Shown here in pieces: positions 7,923-16,703 of a stretch of 64,000 bases of DNA (position 1 is the stretch's first letter; each line of letters starts with the position of its first letter). The DNA lies in NCBI GenBank assembly GCA_040385245.1, contig JAZKHT010000002.1, positions 104,414 through 168,413 of the forward strand, read 5' to 3'. The notes under the pieces are model-generated. The model saw nothing but the letters and a program-made list of their open reading frames with translations. It was not told the DNA's origin and searched no databases. Both the position numbers and the translations under genes were made by a program. Origin of the DNA: JAZKHT01 sp040385245. GTDB taxonomy: Bacteria; Pseudomonadota; Alphaproteobacteria; Rhodobacterales; Rhodobacteraceae.

Positions 7923-9911
7923 TCACTTTGACATCGACTGCGCCAGCCGCATCAGATTGACCGCCTCGATCCGGTAGCCAAAGACATCGCTGCCCCGCGC
8001 ATCCGTCGCCAGCGCGATGGCGTCGCCCCAGCCCCAGTCACCCAGATAGTCCGATCCGCGCAGCAACTGACCAAATCCCGCAATGGCGGCAGCAAAGCGT
8101 GCTTCGTCATCGGCCTGCGCATCGCCCAGGATTGGCGCCTCGATCAGGGTAGAGGTGTCTTGCCCCGGTGCCTTCCACCGCAGCCGAAGAAAACCAAGTT
8201 CGTTCGACTGCGACCCTTCGGGTGCTGCCTGATACCGCAGCGGTTCGTTCCGCAAGGCGGGGCTGTCCGGGGCCGTCACCTCGTACAAAGCCGTCACCTG
8301 ATGGCCCGCGCCGATTTCGCCCGCGTCGATCCTGTCGTTGCTGAAATCCTCGCGCCGCAGGGCGCGGGTTTCATAGCCGATCAGGCGGTATTCCGCGACT
8401 TGCGCCGGGTTCCATTCGACTTGAATCTTCACATCATCCGCGATGGGGAAAAGCGCGCCCGACAACTGGTCCACCAGCACCTTTCGCGCCTCATTCAGCG
8501 TGTCGATATAGGCGGCCTGCCCGTTGCCGGCCTGTGCCAGCGCCTGCATGGTGGCATCGTCCAGATTGCCGCGCCCAAAGCCGAGCACCGACAGATAGGT
8601 GCCGCTGTCCCGCTTTTGCGCGACATAGTCGGCCAAGCCCGCCGGATCATCCAGCCCGACGTTGAAATCACCATCCGTCGCCAGCAGAACGCGGCTCACC
8701 TCGCCATCCTGCGCCATTCGGGCGGCAACCTGATAGGCCAATTCCAGCCCTTCGGCCCCCGCAGTGGACCCACCGGCCCCCAGACGGTCCAGCGCAGACA
8801 GGATCGCGGTCTGGTCCCCGGCCGGGGTCGGTTCCAGCACCTCGCCTGCCGAACCGGCATAGGCGACGATGGCCACCTGATCCTCGGGGCGCAGTTCCGA
8901 CAACATCAGGCGCAGCGATTGCTTCAGCAGCGGCAGCTTGTTTGCATCCTCCATCGAGCCGGACGAGTCGATCAGGAACACAAGGTTCAGGGGCGGGCGT
9001 TGATCCAGCGCAGGCAGGCGGCCTTGCAGCGCCACGCGCACCAGCCGTGTACCGGGATTCCACGGCGTCGGCATGACGGTGACAGAAGGGCGGAACGCGG
9101 CATCCCCTTGGGGTGCCGGATAGGCATAGGGGAAGTAGTTCACCATCTCTTCGACCCGCACCGCGTCCGCCGGCGGCAGCATGCCTGCGGTCAACGATGA
9201 TCGGATCACGGCATAAGACGCGGTATCGACGTCAACCGAAAACGTCGAAACAGGGTCGGTGACGGTGGTCTTGACCGCATTGGCGGGTGCGTTTGCAAAG
9301 GCTTCGGTGTCATCAGCCGGGGCGGGCAGGATGTCGGCAAACCCCTCAGATGTCGGGGCGACCAGCCCCGCAATCGGCGCGTCTGCCTCTCTCATCGGGG
9401 CGGCAGAGCGGGCTATTTCGGTTTGCGTGCCCATCGGGGCAGGGGCGGCGTTTGTCTTTGGGGCGACCAGCGCCTGTGGCGCGGCCCCGGCCCTATCCGC
9501 ATCGGTCAGCGCGCTGTCAGCCACTTTGGCCGGAGGCGGTCCGGGGAACACGGCGGGGGCCTCAGCGGGCGCATCGTTTGCGACGTCAGAGGCCGTGGGG
9601 GCAGGTGTACGGTCCATCAGGGGGCCGGTGCCAACCTGCGGCAGAACGACAATCAAACCAAGGCACAGCGCCGCGACCGAGGTGGTGGCGGCCAGCGCCT
9701 GCCCGGTGGAAAGGGATTTCAGCATCTTTCGCACTCCATTCAAGAACCCCGCCCCGTTTGGGCGGTCTGAAATGGGACGCGGCTCAATTCCGGTTCCTTG
9801 GAAGCGGTCGAAATTTTCCATCGCCAATCGCATGGCGCGATCTTTTGCGCCCGGATCAGCTGCGGGTGCGGCGCGCAATGCGGATTTCAGGGTGTCAAAG
9901 TCATCGGTCAT
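7923..9911 (-). CDS. Membrane-anchored VWA domain protein (YfbK-like), coupled to ECF sigma
   Basis: 662 residues. Residues 1-75 are cytoplasmic-looking and charged, followed by one membrane helix (about 78-98), a Pro/Ala-rich linker of some 130 residues, and then a YfbK-type region: a VWA N-terminal motif (TFSVDVDTASY), the VWA domain with an intact metal site (DSSGS, a following Thr and TDGDFN Asp), and a DUF3520-like C-terminus. It starts with ATG at 9911 overlapping the TGA of the sigma gene by four bases, so both are translated together. The small N-terminal domain in front of the helix is where an anti-sigma domain would sit, but I see no zinc-binding anti-sigma motif. Function beyond metal-dependent protein binding is inferred. 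Confidence 0.85.
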   Translation of the reverse strand: MTDDFDTLKSALRAAPAADPGAKDRAMRLAMENFDRFQGTGIEPRPISDRPNGAGFLNGVRKMLKSLSTGQALAATTSVAALCLGLIVVLPQVGTGPLMDRTPAPTASDVANDAPAEAPAVFPGPPPAKVADSALTDADRAGAAPQALVAPKTNAAPAPMGTQTEIARSAAPMREADAPIAGLVAPTSEGFADILPAPADDTEAFANAPANAVKTTVTDPVSTFSVDVDTASYAVIRSSLTAGMLPPADAVRVEEMVNYFPYAYPAPQGDAAFRPSVTVMPTPWNPGTRLVRVALQGRLPALDQRPPLNLVFLIDSSGSMEDANKLPLLKQSLRLMLSELRPEDQVAIVAYAGSAGEVLEPTPAGDQTAILSALDRLGAGGSTAGAEGLELAYQVAARMAQDGEVSRVLLATDGDFNVGLDDPAGLADYVAQKRDSGTYLSVLGFGRGNLDDATMQALAQAGNGQAAYIDTLNEARKVLVDQLSGALFPIADDVKIQVEWNPAQVAEYRLIGYETRALRREDFSNDRIDAGEIGAGHQVTALYEVTAPDSPALRNEPLRYQAAPEGSQSNELGFLRLRWKAPGQDTSTLIEAPILGDAQADDEARFAAAIAGFGQLLRGSDYLGDWGWGDAIALATDARGSDVFGYRIEAVNLMRLAQSMSK

Positions 9912-10453
9912 GCCGGTCCCTCCGCCTCGGCCATTGCTTTCAGCCGCTTTTTCACCTGCGCCATGCGCCAGGCGATGGTGCCTTCGGACACGCCCAAGAC
10001 GATCCCCGCCTCGGCTTGGGTCAACTCTTCGCCCAGCACCAGCGCGACGGTGTCGCGCAGATCGGATGGCAAGCGGCTCATCGCGTCCGTCAGCCAATCC
10101 TGCGCCGCGCGGGCCTGACTGATTTCATCCTGACGCGCCAGTTCCCAGTCGCCCCACCCCAGCGCCACCCGCGCGCGGACGGCCTGACGGCGGCGCAGGT
10201 CATGGGCTGCATTCACGGTGACCTTGTAGAGCCAGGTGGTAAACCGCGCCTCGCCCCGCCAGCCCGACAGTTTGGCGGGCAAGGCGGCGCAGATATCCTG
10301 CGTCAGATCCTCAGCCTCGGTCCGGCTGCCGGTCAAGCGCCAGGCAAGCCCATGGATACGGTCATAGTGACGGTCCAGCAGCACCGCGAATGCGGCGCGG
10401 TCGCCACCAGCGGCGGCACGGGCAAGCGTTTCATCGGGCGTGTCCATCAGCAT
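9908..10453 (-). CDS. RNA polymerase sigma factor, ECF subfamily
   Basis: 181 residues. Sigma region 2 covers about residues 20-90 (FAVLLDRHYDRIHGLAW, then AEDLTQD and the WLYKVTVNAAHD segment that contacts the -10 element). Region 4 covers about residues 120-175 with the helix-turn-helix ELTQAEAGIVLGVSEGTIAWR. The start codon is uncertain: ATG at 10453 or 10447; neither has a strong SD. Transcribed with the VWA protein through an ATGA overlap, the usual position for a gene encoding the cognate regulator. Target promoters are not evident here. Confidence 0.9.
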   Translation of the reverse strand: MLMDTPDETLARAAAGGDRAAFAVLLDRHYDRIHGLAWRLTGSRTEAEDLTQDICAALPAKLSGWRGEARFTTWLYKVTVNAAHDLRRRQAVRARVALGWGDWELARQDEISQARAAQDWLTDAMSRLPSDLRDTVALVLGEELTQAEAGIVLGVSEGTIAWRMAQVKKRLKAMAEAEGPA

Positions 10454-10512
10454 CACGATAGGTTGGACGGATGGACAAGGGCAATCCTTGGCGGCAAGGC
10501 AAGAAAAATCGC

Positions 10513-10561
10513 CCCTGTTCCTTTCTGCGCAAATATCCCACGGGGGGTGTGAAACCCCCCG
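10513..10561 (-). repeat. Rhodobacterales-type intergenic repeat, copy 2
   Basis: Read on the minus strand: a GGGGGG/CCCCCC hairpin (10541-10546 with 10555-10560 region, loop of eight), then GGGATATTT, GCGCAGAAAGGAAC. Lies just upstream of the ECF sigma gene, so it forms part of that gene's leader or the end of the preceding transcript. Confidence 0.6.
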
Positions 10562-10594
10562 CTTCGCCACCCGCCACCGGCGCGCCGCGGGCAA

Positions 10595-10625
10595 TGAAAA
10601 AGGCCGCGCGATTGCCCGCGCGGCC
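10595..10625 (-). terminator. Rho-independent terminator
   Basis: On the minus strand a nine-pair stem GGCCGCGCG/CGCGCGGCC (10602-10610 with 10617-10625) with a six-base loop is followed by TTTTTC (10596-10601). It ends the transcript of the small peptidoglycan-binding protein gene. Confidence 0.88.
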
Positions 10626-10647
10626 CGGCTCTTCAGATATCGGTGGT

Positions 10648-11145
10648 TCAGAACACCAGACCGTCATAGACCGCAAAGGCCCCGGCGGTGGTGGACAGGC
10701 GATCCGCGCTGCGGCTGTCACGCGCATAGGCGGTGACAGCGCTGTAAGTGCCCGGACCAAAGGCCCCGTCAATGCCACCATGGTAATACCCTTCGGCCGC
10801 CAAACGGCGCTGGATCAGCCGACGTTCCGACAGCGAGTAGGTCGCAAAGGCGCGGGCGGCGGGGGTCTGGTAGACGCTGGTGGACTGGGTCCGTCGCGGC
10901 TCGACAAAGTTGTAGGTCGGCTGTTGATAGGTGGGCTGCTGATAAACCGGCTGGCGGTAGACCTGCCGCTGTTGTTGCTGCGGACGGATGACCTGATTGT
11001 AGATCGTGCCGACCAGAACGGCAGCAGCGACGCCTTTCAGAAAGTTGTCCTCGTTCTTGCCCGCATGGGCCGGGGCAACGGTGGCGGCAGCAAGGGCGAT
11101 GGATGTCGTGGCCGCGATGGCGATGTTTCTGACAGTGGGCAGCAT
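10648..11145 (-). CDS. Exported protein with C-terminal peptidoglycan-binding domain
   Basis: 165 residues. A signal peptide (hydrophobic residues 7-25, APAHA cleavage site) is followed by a Gln/Tyr/Pro-rich low-complexity stretch (about residues 55-80, with repeats of the type QPxYQQPTY) and a PG_binding_1-like domain at about residues 100-140 (RRLIQRRLAAEGYYHGGIDGAFGPGT). It is likely periplasmic and tethered to or sensing peptidoglycan. Single gene with its own terminator; the leader upstream (11146-11250) shows nothing else recognisable. No enzymatic motif seen. Confidence 0.8.
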   Translation of the reverse strand: MLPTVRNIAIAATTSIALAAATVAPAHAGKNEDNFLKGVAAAVLVGTIYNQVIRPQQQQRQVYRQPVYQQPTYQQPTYNFVEPRRTQSTSVYQTPAARAFATYSLSERRLIQRRLAAEGYYHGGIDGAFGPGTYSAVTAYARDSRSADRLSTTAGAFAVYDGLVF

Positions 11146-11250
11146 GTCATGGGTCCTTTCCCGTTTGGTGATGGGTCCAACATGGGGGCAGGGGCCGTGT
11201 TAGGCAAAAACGCGCGGTTGTTATCGCATATCAACCCGGCAAGGCCTTGT

Positions 11251-11286
11251 AACAAAAGAAAACGGGGCCTTGCGGCCCCGCTTTTG
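11251..11286 (-). terminator. Rho-independent terminator of gabD
   Basis: CGGGGCC (11263-11269), loop TTGC, GGCCCCG (11274-11280). On the minus strand the stem is followed by TTTTCTTTTGTT; on the plus strand by CTTTTG, so it could act in both directions. Confidence 0.85.
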
Positions 11287-11303
11287 CCGGATCGGTCTCT
11301 GCG

Positions 11304-12782
11304 TCAGATGGACAGGCAGATATACTTCATCTCAAGGTAATCCTCGATCCCGTGGTGCGATCCTTCGCGCCCCAGCCCCGATTGCTTGACCCCGCCGAAC
11401 GGGGCGACCTCGGTCGAGATGATGCCGGTGTTGACGCCGACGATGCCATATTCCAGTTGTTCCTGCACCCGTGTGATGCGTCCGATGTCGCGGGAATAGA
11501 AATAGGACGCAAGGCCAAAGATGGTGTCATTCGCCAGACGAATCGCCTCGTCTTCGGTGTCGAACTTGAACAGGGGGGCCAGCGGGCCAAAGGTTTCTTC
11601 CCGCGCGACGGTCATGTCCTGCGTGACCCCTGCAACGATGGTGGGCTGAAAGAAGGAACCACCCAGATCGTGCCGCTTGCCGCCCGTCACCACGCGCCCG
11701 CCCTTGGCAACCACGTCGGCGATATGCTCTTCGACCTTTTCAACGGCGGCCATGTTGACCAGCGGGCCGAAATCCACCGCTTCGGACAGGCCATCGCCGA
11801 CCTTGGTCTTGGACAGGGCGACCGACAGCTTTTCGGCAAAGGCGTCATAGACACCGGCCTGCACATATATGCGGTTGGCACAGACACAGGTCTGACCGTT
11901 GTTGCGAAACTTCGACGCCATTGCCCCCAAAACGGCTGCATCCAGATCGGCATCGTCAAACACGATGAAGGGCGCGTTGCCGCCCAATTCCATGCTGCAC
12001 TTCATCACCTGATCGGCGGCCTGACGCAGCAGGATGCGTCCCACTTCGGTGCTGCCGGTAAAGGTCAGCTTGCGCACGATCGGGTTCTCGCAGAATTCCT
12101 TGCCGATATCGGACGACCGCTTTGACGTGATCACCGAAAAGATACCCTTCGGCAGCCCGGCACGTTCGGCCAGAACCGCAATTGCCAGCGCCGACAGTGG
12201 TGTCTCCGCCGCAGGGCGCGCGACGAATCCGCAACCAGCCGCAAGGGCGGGGCCGCATTTGCGGGTGATCATGGCGTTGGGGAAATTCCACGGCGTGATC
12301 GACCCCACCACGCCGATGGGCTGCTTGATGACCGTGATGCGCTTGTCGCGCATGTGGCCCGGGATCGTTTCGCCGTAGATGCGCTTGGCCTCTTCGGCGA
12401 ACCATTCGATGAACGACGCGCCATAGGCGATTTCACCCTTGGCCTCGGCCAGAGGTTTGCCCATTTCGGCGGTCAGGATGCGGCCCAGATCGTCCTGATT
12501 TTCCATCATCAGATTGAACCAGGCGCGCAGGGTGTTGGCGCGTTCCTTGCCCGTGCGGGCAGCCCAGTCCTTTTGTGCGATCTCGGCGGCAGCAATGGCG
12601 CGTGCGGTTTCGGCACGGCCAAGGTTCGGCACCTGGCAGATGACATCGCCGCGGGCCGGGTTGATGACGGGGAACGTGCCGCCATCGTCGGCGGCAATCC
12701 ACTCACCCGCCACATAGGCTTTGGTGACCAGCAGCGTGGGATCTTTCAGAAGCGAGGCAAGATCGGTTACGGAATCGAGCAT
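11304..12782 (-). CDS. gabD: Succinate-semialdehyde dehydrogenase (NAD(P)+)
   Basis: 492 residues, the normal length for this aldehyde dehydrogenase branch. The family landmarks are present: TPWNFP near residue 165 (cofactor binding), FTGSTEVG near 240, the catalytic glutamate in MELGGNAP near 263, and the catalytic cysteine in GQTCVCANR near 297. The CVCANR context is typical of GabD-type succinate-semialdehyde dehydrogenases, which feed GABA carbon into the TCA cycle as succinate. Monocistronic with a terminator behind it. Other semialdehyde substrates (glutarate semialdehyde) cannot be excluded from sequence. Confidence 0.9.
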   Translation of the reverse strand: MLDSVTDLASLLKDPTLLVTKAYVAGEWIAADDGGTFPVINPARGDVICQVPNLGRAETARAIAAAEIAQKDWAARTGKERANTLRAWFNLMMENQDDLGRILTAEMGKPLAEAKGEIAYGASFIEWFAEEAKRIYGETIPGHMRDKRITVIKQPIGVVGSITPWNFPNAMITRKCGPALAAGCGFVARPAAETPLSALAIAVLAERAGLPKGIFSVITSKRSSDIGKEFCENPIVRKLTFTGSTEVGRILLRQAADQVMKCSMELGGNAPFIVFDDADLDAAVLGAMASKFRNNGQTCVCANRIYVQAGVYDAFAEKLSVALSKTKVGDGLSEAVDFGPLVNMAAVEKVEEHIADVVAKGGRVVTGGKRHDLGGSFFQPTIVAGVTQDMTVAREETFGPLAPLFKFDTEDEAIRLANDTIFGLASYFYSRDIGRITRVQEQLEYGIVGVNTGIISTEVAPFGGVKQSGLGREGSHHGIEDYLEMKYICLSI

Positions 12783-12898
12783 GTGGCCCTCCCATTTATC
12801 GGATGACTATGCAATGCATGGGGCGATCCGGATTGTCCAGTTCCCGGACGCGCGGGCAACGGCCCTTTGGCCAAATTTTGATCAAATCAGGGTGCCGC

Positions 12899-13681
12899 AT
12901 GTCGCAAGACCGTGCCTATGCCAACGGAGCGTTCATCAAAGGTGCGGATGAGTATCCCCCGCGCTGGACCCATCTGGCCGAACAGTTTCGGGACAACCTT
13001 GGTCCAGGATCGCGCAGGGACGTGCCCTATGGTCCGGCTCCGCGCCAGAAGCTGGATCTTTTCCTGCCCGAGGGCACCCCGAACGGTCTGCTGGTCTTTG
13101 TCCATGGCGGCTATTGGATGGCCTTCGGACGCGAGACGTGGTCGCATCTTGCCGCAGGCGCGCTGGCGCGCGGTTGGGCCTGTGCCCTGCCATCCTACAC
13201 GCTAGCACCGGATGCGCGGATCACTGACATGACTGCCGAAATTGCGCGCAGCGTCATTTGCGCCGCTGACCTTGTGCCGGGTCCCGTGGTTGTCACCGGC
13301 CATTCCGCCGGGGGGCATCTGGCGGCACGGATGGCTTGCACCGATGTCATGACGTCTGAACGGCTGGTCCGGGTGGTGCCGATTTCCCCCTTGGCGGACC
13401 TTGCCCCGCTGATGCAAACGGGGATGAATGACACGCTGCACCTCGATGCCGCTGAATGCGCGGCGCAAAGCCCGGCCCGCCTGCCGCGCAACCCGGGGGT
13501 GCAGGCGCATATCTGGGTCGGCGGACAAGAGCGCCCGGCCTTCCTGTGGCAGGCACGGACCCTGTCCGAAGACTGGTCCTGCGACTGGACGGTTGATCCG
13601 GGCAAACACCACTTTGATGTGGTCGACGGGCTGATGCGAGCCGATTCCCCGGTCACGAATGCCTGCCTGAACGGGCTGTAA
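12899..13681 (+). CDS. Alpha/beta hydrolase, kynurenine formamidase-like
   Basis: 260 residues. The oxyanion-hole motif HGGYW (about residue 65) and the nucleophile elbow GHSAGGH (about residue 127) mark the HSL/kynurenine-formamidase branch of the alpha/beta hydrolases; a late His (KHHFDVVDGL near residue 240) is the probable catalytic histidine. The ATG at 12899 gives an N-terminus like relatives; an upstream ATG at 12803 would add a low-quality extension. No kyn genes lie beside it, so arylformamidase activity is only one possibility. Divergent from gabD, convergent with a small membrane protein gene. Confidence 0.82.
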   Translation: MSQDRAYANGAFIKGADEYPPRWTHLAEQFRDNLGPGSRRDVPYGPAPRQKLDLFLPEGTPNGLLVFVHGGYWMAFGRETWSHLAAGALARGWACALPSYTLAPDARITDMTAEIARSVICAADLVPGPVVVTGHSAGGHLAARMACTDVMTSERLVRVVPISPLADLAPLMQTGMNDTLHLDAAECAAQSPARLPRNPGVQAHIWVGGQERPAFLWQARTLSEDWSCDWTVDPGKHHFDVVDGLMRADSPVTNACLNGL

Positions 13682-13683
13682 TC

Positions 13684-13757
13684 CCTTCAGTTTGTCGAAA
13701 ATATCCTTAGGGGGAAGGCGCTTTGGTGTCGAAGGGGGGCAGACGGTCCCCGAATTT
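13684..13757 (-). repeat. Rhodobacterales-type intergenic repeat, copy 3
   Basis: Minus-strand reading gives CCCCCTAAGGATATTTTCGACAAACTGAAGG pattern elements: a C run, GGATATTT and a purine-rich tail, directly behind the alpha/beta hydrolase. A second G-rich block (13734-13739) and a GGTCCCC follow on the plus strand and could pair with the C run, giving a hairpin between two convergent genes. Confidence 0.55.
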
Positions 13758-13775
13758 TTCGCGTAAATTTGTGGC

Positions 13776-14105
13776 TCAGGATGCCGCGTGCATCCGTTCG
13801 ATGTAGCTGCGCATTTCTTCCGCCTCGTGCCGTGCGTCGCGCAGGCCTTCCATGGCGGCGCGCAGTTCCGCCTCGGTCTGGGCGATTTGGTTCAGCAGCT
13901 CTGCCTCGCGCTGTTCCAGCCAGATCAGGGCCTGATCACGGGTTTCTTCGGCCTCGTGCAGGGATTGGGCAAGATTGTCCAGTTCCGCCATGTCGCCACC
14001 CGCCACGCGGGTAAAGCGGTGCAGCAGCCAATAGGTGAACCACCCCATGGCAAAGGCGGCCAGCAGGATGATGGCCGTGGCAATGATGAATTCGGTGCGG
14101 TTCAT
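13776..14105 (-). CDS. Small membrane protein with coiled coil
   Basis: 109 residues: one N-terminal membrane helix (about 5-29) followed by a long charged, heptad-patterned region (about 38-105) rich in Glu, Ala, Leu and Arg that should form a coiled coil. No known domain recognised. It follows the OmpA-family gene on the same strand after 20 bases, so both are probably co-transcribed; an envelope-associated role is a reasonable inference but not shown by the sequence. Confidence 0.75.
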   Translation of the reverse strand: MNRTEFIIATAIILLAAFAMGWFTYWLLHRFTRVAGGDMAELDNLAQSLHEAEETRDQALIWLEQREAELLNQIAQTEAELRAAMEGLRDARHEAEEMRSYIERMHAAS

Positions 14106-14125
14106 TCTGCCCTCTTTGCGTCCCG

Positions 14126-16621
14126 TTACCCGTTATTCGCGGGACGTGACGTGGGACGCAAGGTTTTTTCCGCAGGTGCGACAGAGGGGCTGTCGTCGGA
14201 TGAAAAATCCGGCGGGGTTCCGGTCGGCTGAGGGGATGCCGTTGCGTCACTGGCGGGGGGCGCGGCATCCGGCGGCGTGCCGAGCAGCGTGAATTCGATC
14301 CGCCGATTGGTTTCGCGACCGGCGTCGGTGTCATTCTCGGCAACCGGCTTTGTTTCGCCATAGCCCGCAGCGCGCATCCGGGTCACATCGACGCCCCGGT
14401 CTTTCAACGCTGCCAGCACCGCCTCGGCTCGTCCCTGGCTCAGCGTCAGGTTGCCACGTTCGCTGCCCTGACTGTCGGTATGGCCGGCCACCTCGACGGG
14501 CAGACCTTCGCAGCGTTTCAGCACGGTTGCGATTGCCGTCATCAACCCGGCGGCCGTCCCGTCTATGTCGGCAGAACCGGGCGCGAAAGCGATCTTGCTT
14601 TTGGCCAGCAGGGCCTGCACGTCGGCCAGACAGGCGGCAGCTTCGGGTGCCGTTGCGGGCATCACCGGGGCCGCCAGAACGACACCCGTCGCACGGGTCG
14701 ATCCGGGCAGGGGCGCGGTGTCTTCGGTTTCGACGGCCGCTGCCGCCTCGGCGCTGGGCGTCGGAACCAGGGGTGGCGCCCCTTTCAGCGAAAATTCGAT
14801 CCGGCGATTCGCTTCGCGGCCCGCTTCGGTTTCGTTGTCTGCGATGGGTGCGGCCTCGCCATAGCCGACCGCCGTCATGCCCGACACATCGACCCGGCGG
14901 CCCTGCAGGGCAACCAGCACTGCCTCGGCCCGGGCCTGACTCAGGGCGCGGTTGCCGTCTTCACTGCCTTGTGCATCCGTGTGGCCCGCAATCTCCATCT
15001 CAAGCGGGGGACATTCGGTCAGCACATCCGCCAGTGCGGTCATCAGCCCTGCCGCCGCGCCGTCGATTTCGGCAGAACCGGGGGTAAAGGTTATCTTGCG
15101 CTTGGACAGCAGATCATCGACCGATGCCGCGCATTCCTCGGGCGTCGGAATCGAGGCGAGCGGGTCCAACGCCTCGTCATAGCGGACGCTGACCTTGAAA
15201 GTTTTGCCCTGTCCCAGCTTGTCGGACAGAACCTGACTGATCCGCCCCTTGGCCGTTTGCGATCCGGTGACGCCCGACACTTCAACGGTATCGGCACGCA
15301 CCAGCAGGGTGCCGTTGTCCAGTTGGGCCAACGCCTCCAGCCCCGCCAGAACCCGCACGGGCCAGCCATCGGGAAGTTCCGGGTCCAGTCGCGTTGCGGT
15401 CAGGACGTTGCCGATGCCGAATTGCGCCTTGGCAAAGCTGTCGACCGCGTCGCGTTGCATCTGGTCGGTCAGGCGTCCGCGCAGTTCTACCTTGCCTTCC
15501 GATACCTTGGTCGCGGTGAATTCTGCAGGTCCGGCGGGGGCGGCGTCGGCTTTTTTCGGCAGCGTCGCATCCAGCGAAAAGACATCGGGAAGTGCGGCCT
15601 CAAGGTCGCCTACAACCCGATCGAATGTTGCCTGAGGGGTATCTTCGGACGCAAGCAGGCTTACATCCGCGTCGGAAAAGGTGATGGTGCCCGCGCCAAG
15701 ATCGGCCACGGCCTTGATCCCCGCAGCGGCGGCATCGGCCCACTTTGGGGTCGGCACGCCCAGACCGACGGTGCAGGTGGCTTTGCCCTCAACCCCCGCG
15801 GCGGCGGCGGCGGCAAGGATGCGGTCCCGGCTTTGGTCGGTGTCGGCCGAACAGGCATCAAAGCGTGCGCCTTCGGCATCGACGACAAAGCGCAACGTAA
15901 AGGGTGTCAACACCGGACGCGGTGCCGAAATATCAATGGTCACAGCCAGCCCTTCGGGGCGGGTGCGGTTCAGTTCGGCGGCCAGATTGCGCTTTTCGGC
16001 CTCGCTTGTGGCGATGGCGGTGATCTCGACCCGGTCTGCGGCCACGGAAATCTTGGACCGTGGCAACAACTTCATCGCCCCCATCCCGAATTCAAGCGCT
16101 TCGGCCCAGCCTTCGGGGGCCGGATAGGCGGCGGTTTCCAGCATGTCGGCGACAGGAATATCGGGCGACAGGCTTTCGGCCATAGTGCCAAGGGCGGCCT
16201 CTGCCTCGTCATCGGGCAAAAGACCGATCAACTGGATGCCGTCATCATTGCGGAGCATTTCAAGCGAAAAACGCGGTGCCTCGATCTTTTGGGCCGGTGC
16301 CACGTCCATCGAATCGCGCACGCCGCTGGGATCAATCACGCTGCCGGCCAGGTTGACGGCCCGAAAGCGTGCCGCCTCGTTCGGGGCGGTGCCGCGCAGG
16401 CGCACTTGCAGGCCGTCCGGTTCCACCTCGGCCCAGGTGATCCCCTCTTCCAGCAGTCGGGATTTCACGGCAGAGGCGGATCGCGCTTCGATCACAAGGG
16501 CAGCGCCCCACGCCACAGCCACGGCAAGCAGCGTGGCGGCGGCAAAGGCCAGTGCCGCGATAACGGATCGCGGCAGCGACCGCAGCACATCCTTGGGCAG
16601 GCGAAGTTCGGGCAGACGCAT
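14126..16621 (-). CDS. OmpA family protein with two tandem OmpA C-terminal domains
   Basis: 831 residues. One membrane helix near residues 18-46, then a long periplasmic region with repeated BON-like segments, then two OmpA/MotB peptidoglycan-binding domains in tandem (about residues 495-620 and 665-785). Each has the landmark GHTD-x-QGSExGN and the closing NRRIEF motif, and each is preceded by a similar C-x-x-x-V-x-x-L-L-x-K segment with an F-x-PGSA-x-IDG strand. The two copies are so alike that an internal duplication is clear. A Pro/Ala/Asp/Ser-rich tail follows. The protein presumably links the inner membrane to peptidoglycan. Confidence 0.88.
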   Translation of the reverse strand: MRLPELRLPKDVLRSLPRSVIAALAFAAATLLAVAVAWGAALVIEARSASAVKSRLLEEGITWAEVEPDGLQVRLRGTAPNEAARFRAVNLAGSVIDPSGVRDSMDVAPAQKIEAPRFSLEMLRNDDGIQLIGLLPDDEAEAALGTMAESLSPDIPVADMLETAAYPAPEGWAEALEFGMGAMKLLPRSKISVAADRVEITAIATSEAEKRNLAAELNRTRPEGLAVTIDISAPRPVLTPFTLRFVVDAEGARFDACSADTDQSRDRILAAAAAAGVEGKATCTVGLGVPTPKWADAAAAGIKAVADLGAGTITFSDADVSLLASEDTPQATFDRVVGDLEAALPDVFSLDATLPKKADAAPAGPAEFTATKVSEGKVELRGRLTDQMQRDAVDSFAKAQFGIGNVLTATRLDPELPDGWPVRVLAGLEALAQLDNGTLLVRADTVEVSGVTGSQTAKGRISQVLSDKLGQGKTFKVSVRYDEALDPLASIPTPEECAASVDDLLSKRKITFTPGSAEIDGAAAGLMTALADVLTECPPLEMEIAGHTDAQGSEDGNRALSQARAEAVLVALQGRRVDVSGMTAVGYGEAAPIADNETEAGREANRRIEFSLKGAPPLVPTPSAEAAAAVETEDTAPLPGSTRATGVVLAAPVMPATAPEAAACLADVQALLAKSKIAFAPGSADIDGTAAGLMTAIATVLKRCEGLPVEVAGHTDSQGSERGNLTLSQGRAEAVLAALKDRGVDVTRMRAAGYGETKPVAENDTDAGRETNRRIEFTLLGTPPDAAPPASDATASPQPTGTPPDFSSDDSPSVAPAEKTLRPTSRPANNG

Positions 16622-16703
16622 CAGGCAGCTTTCACGACAGGTGTCAGACAGCAGGGGGATTCCCCCACCTCGGTTCCTTACGGCCCGGTGCCCGCAGGAT
16701 CAA

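Noticed and set aside
16655..16667. GGGGG-ATT-CCCCC hairpin between the OmpA gene and ubiA
   Set aside because: Very short loop and no T run in the direction of transcription.
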